Assembly (NCBI GenBank): GCA_025399215.1
Contig: MU621503.1
Coordinates: forward strand, 1 to 13,222
Reading direction: 5' to 3'
DNA: 13,222 bases
Origin: Globomyces pollinis-pini
Taxonomy: Eukaryota > Chytridiomycota > Chytridiomycetes > Rhizophydiales > Globomycetaceae
Below are positions 7,080 to 13,222 of this stretch, in pieces. The first letter of the stretch is position 1. Each line of letters begins with the position of its first letter. The position numbers and the translations under genes are program-made. The notes beneath the pieces were generated by a model. That model had not been told where the DNA came from, made no database searches, and saw only the letters and a list, made by a program, of their open reading frames with translations.

Positions 7080-7624
7080 TCAAGAAATCTGACCCTAATT
7101 GGTTGTTAAAAGTCAAACATTACCAGTTCATTACGAATACGAATCTCATAAGCCAGAATAGAATTACCAGCTTCGACCACTTTAGAATCAACAGGTCCAG
7201 GACGAAACTGCTGACCTTCAGCAATGCGTCCGTCACTGCAGTCACTGGTGGTATAAAACTAGGTAGATAATAAATTAAATCAGTCTTACATCTACACCAG
7301 CTTGTAATGCTCGTGCTGATAGTTGTATCACTTCGTTGATATATTCTCCAGGTTGTAGAGTTATTTCATTACAATAAAATGATGTTGGGACTGGTCTGGA
7401 ACTGTATACATTCCCTAGATTTGTTCCAATTCTTGCCCCTATAATTAGCTTAATCTATCATTTTATTATTTACATCCATATACTTTTGGGAATGGTTTTC
7501 TTCGGGTATCGTCGTCAATTTGCTTTTGAATCGTCGGGCGATGATAAATGTTAAAATCAAATACGATTGGTAAACTTTGGTACAATGTGATTAAATGCAT
7601 TGAAACTAAGTAGATTGATTTCAT
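7080..7624 (-). CDS. Small secreted protein of 149-150 residues, 3-4 exons, family uncertain
   Basis: No exon of this gene is long, so it is easily missed. The ATG at 7624-7622 starts MKSIYLVSMHLITLYQS, a signal-peptide-like N-terminus. Exon 1 (7624-7474) and exon 2 (7438-7290) join through a 35-nt intron to give KVYGWARIGTNLG. Exon 3 begins at 7258 after a 31-nt intron and continues DFYTTSDCSDGRIAEGQQF. The end has two readings: no more splicing and TAA at 7108-7106 (...RNELVMFDF), or a 29-nt intron 7095-7123 (GTAATG...CAATTAG) and TGA at 7082-7080 (...RNELGQIS). I chose the spliced end because the intron has the same size and signals as its neighbours. LQPGEYINEV followed by VDFYTTSD recalls the GEYI...V...(F)(T)TN strands of jacalin-type lectins, a weak resemblance only. 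Cys at 73 and 107 may pair. Function unknown. Confidence 0.65.
7259..7289 (-). other. Intron of the 7080-7624 gene (31 nt)
   Basis: On the minus strand it starts GTAAGA, contains TTTAAT and ends CTACCTAG. Removal is phase 0 and joins AGVD to FYTTSD. Confidence 0.6.
7439..7473 (-). other. Intron of the 7080-7624 gene (35 nt)
   Basis: On the minus strand it starts GTAAAT, has GCTAAT six bases before the end and finishes TATAG. It contains in-frame stops, and removal joins KVYG to WARIG. Confidence 0.6.
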
Positions 7625-7828
7625 TTACTCAAATATAAATGGTGAAATCAGGTTCACTGTTGGTCATTGTCAAAATAAAAGAAACGACATCATCAATTCA
7701 CAAATGTGATCGATTTGGTTTATTCATTCTCGGCATATCAGTGTTGCTTTTGAGATATTAGTATATTGTACTATTCGAATTAGACTAGGTTTCTAGTTTG
7801 TCCTTTTTTCTTGAATAGCCTTGCTATG

Positions 7829-8766
7829 CTATTTAATTTCAGTCTTCTTTATTGAACATAGTTGGGAAGATAAGTCAGGTTGCTTGGTATTTTGTCTCTA
7901 TGTATTAGTAAGTAAAGTACAAAACTTACTAATTTCAGATATTTCCCAAGAGAAGTCAGGGATGCAACTGCTCCAACTAAACCATAATACCAACCACTAA
8001 ACTTTGGGCACGGGCGTGAATAAATTGGATGATTGGATGGAATGCTTTGAAAAATCAATGTGGGATCCAATACCAAGTTCAGCATTGGAGTCCAGATCAA
8101 TGCCATAAACGAAAAAGTACTGATGAAAATGACTCTTAATAGTGCGAACGAAATGTTATCCATTCTAGCGTCGTTCTTCTGTGCTCGTTTAGTGGATTGA
8201 TAGACAATGTATACTGTAAATAAGTTTAATATAACTGGAAGAACCAATAACGCCGATAAAAATTGCATTGTAGATTGAACCAATTGCATCCAAAAAAACA
8301 ATCGCAACTTTTGCTCAGACCAAACCAGTAATGGGCCAAACATGAACCCCAAATAAACACAGTACAAAATTGACAATGATACTGGCAAAATAAGTGGATT
8401 CATGTCATTCCGAATTTTGAACCAATTAACAATTTTCGCAGTAGGAAGTAGTGGGGCCATAGATAGCCAGTAATGAAATAGTAGTCCAAGTAGAGACATA
8501 GTAAATATTCCAGTAGTTAACTGAACAATTGCAAAAACATTTTGAATAGCAATCTTCTGCTCTACAAAGCTACCATATTTTTCAAACGTTGGGATATAAA
8601 ATAATGATGTTACTGCATTTACAAACGTGAATAAGCGTAAAAAAAATCCGTAAACTGTTGTTGGTTGATGCTGGAATGTAGGTTTCCTATACTCTATGAT
8701 ATCACATACAAATGATATCAACAGTAAAGTTATGGAAAATATGTAGGTCAGTATGGGAACCAGCAT
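7829..8766 (-). CDS. Seven-helix membrane protein, unassigned family
   Basis: The main exon (8766-7930, 279 codons) holds seven hydrophobic segments at about residues 2-23, 38-60, 73-100, 124-148, 158-190, 206-234 and 258-279. Loops are short and there is no large ectodomain or cleavable signal peptide. The layout resembles a G-protein-coupled-receptor-like protein, but I see no diagnostic motif of a named fungal class. A 32-nt candidate intron (7898-7929: GTAAGT, TACTAAT, ACATAG) follows the last helix. Splicing gives a hydrophilic 22-residue tail ending at TAG 7831-7829 (301 residues). Retention keeps the frame open to TAA at 7849 (305 residues), with a hydrophobic VSFVLYLLIH extension. I prefer splicing because the signals are near perfect and the tail is polar. 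The gene is divergent from the larger 7TM gene at 9543. Confidence 0.75.
7898..7929 (-). other. Candidate optional intron at the end of the 7TM gene (32 nt)
   Basis: It has a GTAAGT donor, TACTAAT branch site and ACATAG acceptor on the minus strand. It has no in-frame stop, so retention and removal give two different C-termini of similar length. Confidence 0.5.
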
Positions 8767-9542
8767 GAATTCAATTACAATATTGCAAAGTTTTCGCGTT
8801 TTATTCTGACAGTGAAATTAGAAAGTGTTCACTAAATGGTTGAAGTCCATTGTATTGGCCTTTGAAATCATTTGAAATGGTGCAGGATAATGGATGCATA
8901 TTTAGACTAATTTAGTCATTGTATTGCTGTTCGTGAGGTTCTTTCGTCTACTCCAATCATCACCAATAGTTCAAAGTGGTGGTATATACTACTCCAATCC
9001 TTTTCAAACACTGAAATAGATTATTAAACATGTTCCCTTAACATTTTTGCCTTAAAAATATGACACCAAATTAAAGAGGGTCCATAATGGTAAAGGGACC
9101 TCTGACTGCTGCATGATTCGTTTGAGCTTGTAATTGTTGAAATAAAGGCATTTGCCAACTTTAAGCAACTGCCTTTGCCCTAATTGCTTGTTTTTCTTTT
9201 GAACTCAAAGGATAATTAAAACATCCTCATGGGTTCTTGTGTTCTCTTTTGATTTTTTGGCATATGAAACTGGTTAGCTTTTACCCTATAACCATCAAAA
9301 TCAAAGGCAGTAATCAGTACTTAAAATATTATTTTTTACAATTTAACCTCCAAAGAAATGCACACCACCATTGACACCATTTTTTCAATCTCTTATCAAG
9401 ATTGCACTTGCTTCATCTGGCACGTTGTCGCTCAAATAGGAAGGTCACTAGATTTTTTCACAGCTGAAGTTCCACCAACCCATGGGGCATATTGCCAAGT
9501 GTCCGTAATAAATCTCTAACAATTTGAAGTCTTCTCGATAAA
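8767..9542. promoter_or_regulatory. Divergent promoter region between two 7TM genes
   Basis: 776 bp with no supported exon separate the minus-strand gene starting at 8766 from the plus-strand gene starting at 9543. An 11-nt direct repeat CTACTCCAATC lies at 8948-8958 and 8989-8999, and a GACTAA-T-TTAGTC palindrome at 8905-8917. No clear TATA box is seen. Confidence 0.4.
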
Positions 9543-11090
9543 ATGCTACTACGTATAAGTTCACTGGCTGCCTTGGTATTTTCGGTCAACGCTGTGGAGG
9601 TTTTAACTGCTCAATGGATTGTAGGAGAATGCACTGGAGTTCCAAATGCTATGTATGGTTTCGATTTAAAGAACACTTCTGCTACGAAAGAGTCAAAGGA
9701 AACTTGGCCTATTGGTTACAAGTTTCAAGCAAAGCAATATCCAATCAGTAGAGGATGTATTGGAACAGTAAAAGTTCCTTTGTCTCAAAGTTGTTGTGCA
9801 TCGTCCATAGATTTAGGTCAATCCTATGGTATTGAAAGTGCTTCAACAATTGAAATTATGAACAATGAACCTTCTACTGCCATACCAAAAACTGCGAATG
9901 GTGGTAGATACTGCTATTTGGAATCAACTGGAAATAGTACTTTGTTTGGATTTAAGAGTGCATGGTATCAAGCCAATAGTAAATGTATCCAACCTGATAG
10001 TGTTTCCTGTAATAATGATGGTCAATTATCTGTGTATCCAAGACAAGATTGTGCTGGTGAACCAGAGTTGCTGGCTCTTTCCACTACTGATAGTTCTATT
10101 AAAAGTCAGAGACTAGGTACCGTTAGAGGGAAAATGGTTGTTATTGATAACGCAAAAGCAATTTACTCATGGACAGTCACTCAACCTCGGGATGTATTAT
10201 TACCAAATTTACATTACACATCTGATATTATCATGGTTATATTATATGGTCTCTCTTGGATTGCACTTAGTGTGGTGTGTCTGTATTTGGTCAAGAAATT
10301 CCAGAAGAAGCGGACTCAATATATGCTTGGAATATTTTTGAGTCAATATCTTTGGTTGACATATATAACTGTTCGAATGTTCTGTTCTTTCTCTACCTTC
10401 AGCAAAGTTTGGGATGCCACAACTTACGCTTTGCTTCTTTTAGCATCGTTAACATCTGTTTTGAATGTAACTTGGACTTTCTTCTTGTTTTTGGATGTCC
10501 GCAAGGTATATAGATTTTTGATTATGACTTTGATCTTGTTAATTCATGTTGCACTGGCAGGTGGGCAATACCTACGATATACTACAGTTTCAAAGGAAAT
10601 TGACACATGGAGAAAAACCACTCTACCATATTGGATGTTGTTTATGTTTATTGTCAACTGCTCGTTGCCAATATTTGTTGCATATACATTATTGAAAGTC
10701 TCTCACAAGTCATTCAGTAAAAGAATTTCAGTACTATACAAAGCAGATCCAGTGTTTTGTTGGGCAGTCATCTTTCAAGTTTTAAACATGATTGCTTACT
10801 ATGTGTTCGTTCAAATTCGTGATGGATCCGATTTACTTGGTAGTGATCGTGCTTGGTTGGCAGGATTTGGTGTTATAGCTGCACTATTAGCATTTCATGG
10901 AGTGTTGAACTATATATTGATTAATCAGATGGATTCCTTTGTAAACAATCGTAGTTTATTATCTTCCAGTGCAATGATGTCTGTTTCAAAGAGCCAAACC
11001 AAATCTGCTAATAAGACAGTTGATTATATCTCTGATAGCTCTTCCGATGTAGTGACTTATGACACTCAAACTACTCATTATCGGCAATGA
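9543..11090 (+). CDS. Receptor-like protein: secreted Cys-containing ectodomain, seven helices, Ser/Thr tail
   Basis: Single exon, 515 residues. A signal peptide (MLLRISSLAALVFSVNA, cut near 17) precedes an ectodomain of about 205 residues with eight cysteines (30, 72, 84, 85, 124, 148, 156, 170) and N-glycosylation sites such as NTS at 44 and NST at 131. Seven hydrophobic segments follow at about 228-250, 260-284, 289-319, 323-344, 361-386, 402-425 and 437-462. The last 50 residues are Ser/Thr/Asp-rich, as in a regulated cytosolic tail. Topology with an extracellular N-terminus and seven helices is that of a G-protein-coupled receptor, but no class-specific motif (such as DRY or NPxxY) is clear, so ligand and partner are unknown. 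It converges on the fungalysin gene with 120 bp between the stop codons. It may be a lineage-specific receptor family. Confidence 0.8.
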   Translation: MLLRISSLAALVFSVNAVEVLTAQWIVGECTGVPNAMYGFDLKNTSATKESKETWPIGYKFQAKQYPISRGCIGTVKVPLSQSCCASSIDLGQSYGIESASTIEIMNNEPSTAIPKTANGGRYCYLESTGNSTLFGFKSAWYQANSKCIQPDSVSCNNDGQLSVYPRQDCAGEPELLALSTTDSSIKSQRLGTVRGKMVVIDNAKAIYSWTVTQPRDVLLPNLHYTSDIIMVILYGLSWIALSVVCLYLVKKFQKKRTQYMLGIFLSQYLWLTYITVRMFCSFSTFSKVWDATTYALLLLASLTSVLNVTWTFFLFLDVRKVYRFLIMTLILLIHVALAGGQYLRYTTVSKEIDTWRKTTLPYWMLFMFIVNCSLPIFVAYTLLKVSHKSFSKRISVLYKADPVFCWAVIFQVLNMIAYYVFVQIRDGSDLLGSDRAWLAGFGVIAALLAFHGVLNYILINQMDSFVNNRSLLSSSAMMSVSKSQTKSANKTVDYISDSSSDVVTYDTQTTHYRQ

Positions 11091-11210
11091 TCATAGTGCT
11101 ATAAACTATAGAAATATATATCTTACATCCTGAATTTTAATTGAACGTTTTAGAGAAGAGAAAACTATATCTTTCTAAAAAAAACAATTTTTGCTTGAAT
11201 TATAAAGCAT

Positions 11211-13067
11211 TTATCTACATTCAGTCGGGAGGGTAAAATCTTCTGTAAATGTAGTGCTTGCATATATACCCAATCCACGCTTTGCAAACGCCTTCCAAAT
11301 CAAACATTTGTTTCGCGACTTGTAAACTACATTGTCTGCTAATATAATTGCGTTTCGTGCAGACAGGAAATTTGGATTGCATGACTGAATACTGAGACCT
11401 TTGATAATGTTTTGCAGTACCATGATATTTCCCCGAAGTTGGTTGTTATCATACCAATTGTTTGAAAACCCTGATGCTCCCACAATATTCCAATAAACTT
11501 CATTCAACATTGTTGCCCAAACAGTGCCAATTTGATGGACGGATGATATATCCTTGACGCTTTTATCTAATCATATAAGTGAGTTCGCATATTACATGTT
11601 AAAGGATTTCTTTGCATGTTTGTGCTGTATGGATACATCCGAATTCCTTTACTACTGTTGAACACATAGTCACCAATAACAAAATCTGTATTCTTATTAT
11701 CTGAACCTACACGAGAAAGAAACATTGCTACTGCATCACTCCATCCTTCACCCAACCCACGCGCAATTGTAGTTTGTAAACAATTGGCCTGTTGAGATCC
11801 ACCAGTCATACGATTCGTTATTCCATGAACATATTCGTGTATCACAACCGGGTTTTCAAATGCTCCATTGCGGGTTGGATTTGTCAAGTCAAATTCAAAC
11901 ATACTCATAACACCCGATTGACCATCAGGGGGAGTTGCAAATTGTGCGTTATTTCTTCCATTGGCAAGATTCAAAATATACACAGGATCATTCCCCTTAC
12001 CACCTTTTCCAAAATTGTTTAGTTGAAAATTACCAGCAGGCTCAGTAAATCCATACCTATAAGAGATATCATGCATATAGTTGGCCACTAAAATTTAGCG
12101 TTGTTTAAGTAATTTTACCATAAAACGTATTAATAGCGGCTGCTCGAACGTTACTAGCAGATCTAGCACTTTCTGTTCGCTGAAATGATGAATAAAAGTT
12201 TAATAAAGAGCGGGGAGAGCTGGCTACAACCGGATTACCGCTGGTGTCAAGCGAAACAACATTGTTTCCTTGAGTATAAGTATTGCTATTCCATGTTTGT
12301 GGAGAAGATTTCGCATCAAACGGATTAAACAAACGCGAAAAGCCAGTGGTTGGATTTCGCTTCGGCATTGGTATTACATCAAATGAAGCTTTGTTAACAA
12401 AATCCACAACCTGTATTATTTGTCCAGATGAGGAACTAACTGACACCTGTATCCAATTTGACAAATTCTTGCTTCTCAATTGAAATTGATAGGCAAACGC
12501 AAGACTGCCATTTGGAAGTTGAATATATGCAGTTTTGATAGATCCATGAATTGGAATTCCATACTTGTCCACTGCAATCTTCACAGCTTCTTCAGCTGTA
12601 ATACTAATGTCCCGTTTAACAACAGCATTTCGTTTCACCAATTGACTTCCTTTAAATGTACTCGTCACTGAAATCACCTTATCATTCAGAACATGGATAG
12701 AAAAATGACTATTATCTACGCGGATCTGATCAACCGTTTGTAACCCATAGATATGTACAATCCCATTCGTATCCTTGTAACTCTGTGTCACCACATAATC
12801 ACTTGGTGATAATTGATACTCTTTCTTCAATGCTTCAATTCCAAGTTGAATAGATTCATATTCAGATAAAATCACACCTGATGCGCCGATAAAGTTATCA
12901 GCTTGTTCATTGATAGATTCTGATGGATCGAATATCTTGGTGTCTGTTTCAGGGAAGTAGAATGGTGCAACACGATCATTTCGTTTGACATAGTGCAATT
13001 CTTCTTCATTAGATAATGGTACAGCTTTTGTAGCAATCGATAATAATACAATTTGAAATAGTCTCAT
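11211..13067 (-). CDS. Fungalysin, secreted M36 zinc metallopeptidase
   Basis: Three exons, 13067-12119, 12087-11596 and 11566-11211, give 598 residues, the usual prepro-fungalysin length. The start at 13067 (MRLFQIVLLSIATKA) makes a clean signal peptide; an in-frame ATG at 13088 adds seven residues. About 45-140 resembles the FTP propeptide. KR sites lie before residues 30 and 160, the latter in QLVKRNAVVKRD. Removing 12088-12118 restores TFYVANYMHD, a conserved M36 block. The zinc site is HEYVH at 400-404, with GLGEGWSD supplying E430, 30 residues after the first His as expected. Removing 11567-11595 restores NPLTYKSVKDISSVHQIG, again family sequence. The C-terminus ends in KCLIWKAFAKRGLG and TLPTEC. 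All catalytic residues are present, so it should be active. Fungalysins degrade extracellular protein such as elastin, keratin or collagen, and the family is greatly expanded in amphibian-infecting chytrids. Confidence 0.93.
11567..11595 (-). other. Fungalysin intron 2 (29 nt)
   Basis: On the minus strand it starts GTAATA and ends ATGATTAG. Unspliced, the frame stops three codons after THLY; splicing restores the conserved NPLTYKS block. Confidence 0.85.
12088..12118 (-). other. Fungalysin intron 1 (31 nt)
   Basis: On the minus strand it starts GTAAAA, has GCTAAAT and ends TTTTAG. Phase 1; splicing restores FYVANYMHD. Confidence 0.9.
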
Positions 13068-13222
13068 AGTTACAAAATGTAGAGACAAGATATTGGTTTG
13101 TGTATGGTATGTTTATTGATCTGTTTGTTGTTGTATTCAAATGATATTGTTTGCTTCCATGAACGATAAATAGTAAATATATCTTCAACTGAAGATTTTA
13201 GTGATTACAGAGTTGCTGATGC
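13068..13222 (-). promoter_or_regulatory. Fungalysin upstream region
   Basis: AT-rich sequence with no recognisable exon up to the right edge. It probably holds the start of the fungalysin promoter. No specific element is convincing. Confidence 0.35.

Noticed and set aside
11792..12671. Plus-strand ORFs opposite the fungalysin
   Set aside because: They are shadows of the minus-strand gene, whose frame carries all conserved M36 blocks.
1..13222. tRNA, rRNA, CRISPR array or transposase
   Set aside because: Reading both strands for T-arm-like motifs, spaced repeats and transposase motifs gave nothing credible. A covariance-model scan would be decisive.

Overview
The window looks like nuclear DNA of an AT-rich, intron-poor fungus, most plausibly a chytrid (Batrachochytrium-like). 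That is an inference from four things: a complete secreted M36 fungalysin, a Crz1/Prz1-type zinc finger, a cerato-platanin-like secreted protein and several receptor-like membrane proteins, all in monocistronic genes separated by several hundred bases. There are no ribosome-binding sites, operons, tRNAs, rRNAs or CRISPR arrays. Several genes can only be read through very short introns, about 24-35 nt, with GT(A)..., a TAAT/CTAAT-type branch site and an AG about six bases later. I placed these by restoring frame and protein homology, not from transcripts.

Layout. 1-251 (minus) is the 5' part of an unidentified gene running off the left edge. 252-614 is its upstream region. 615-913 (plus) is a decayed 3' piece of a CCDC25/Jlp2 gene with two frame breaks. 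1160-3032 (plus) is a spliced membrane protein with three or four N-terminal membrane segments and a tail of about 450 Ser/Thr/Gln-rich residues. 3033-4929 is a long gene-free stretch that probably holds the regulatory region of the next gene. 4930-5436 (plus) is a short C2H2 zinc-finger factor related to Crz1/Prz1, with an upstream ORF whose stop overlaps the start codon and one exact match to the yeast Crz1 binding consensus. 5437-6441 is mostly empty apart from a GC-richer patch (5732-5980) that may be a broken minus-strand CUB-like exon.

6442-8766 (minus) carries three genes: a cerato-platanin/double-psi-beta-barrel secreted protein, a small three- or four-exon secreted protein, and a seven-helix membrane protein. 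A 776-bp intergenic region then leads to a divergent plus-strand gene (9543-11090) for a receptor-like protein with a Cys-containing ectodomain, seven helices and a Ser/Thr tail. That gene converges on the minus-strand fungalysin (11211-13067, three exons), whose promoter reaches the right edge.

Taken together, the window encodes secreted proteins (a protease, a cerato-platanin-like protein and a small secreted protein), three multi-helix surface proteins and one probable calcium/calcineurin-type transcription factor. No operon logic links them. The common theme, surface sensing and secretion, is my inference.
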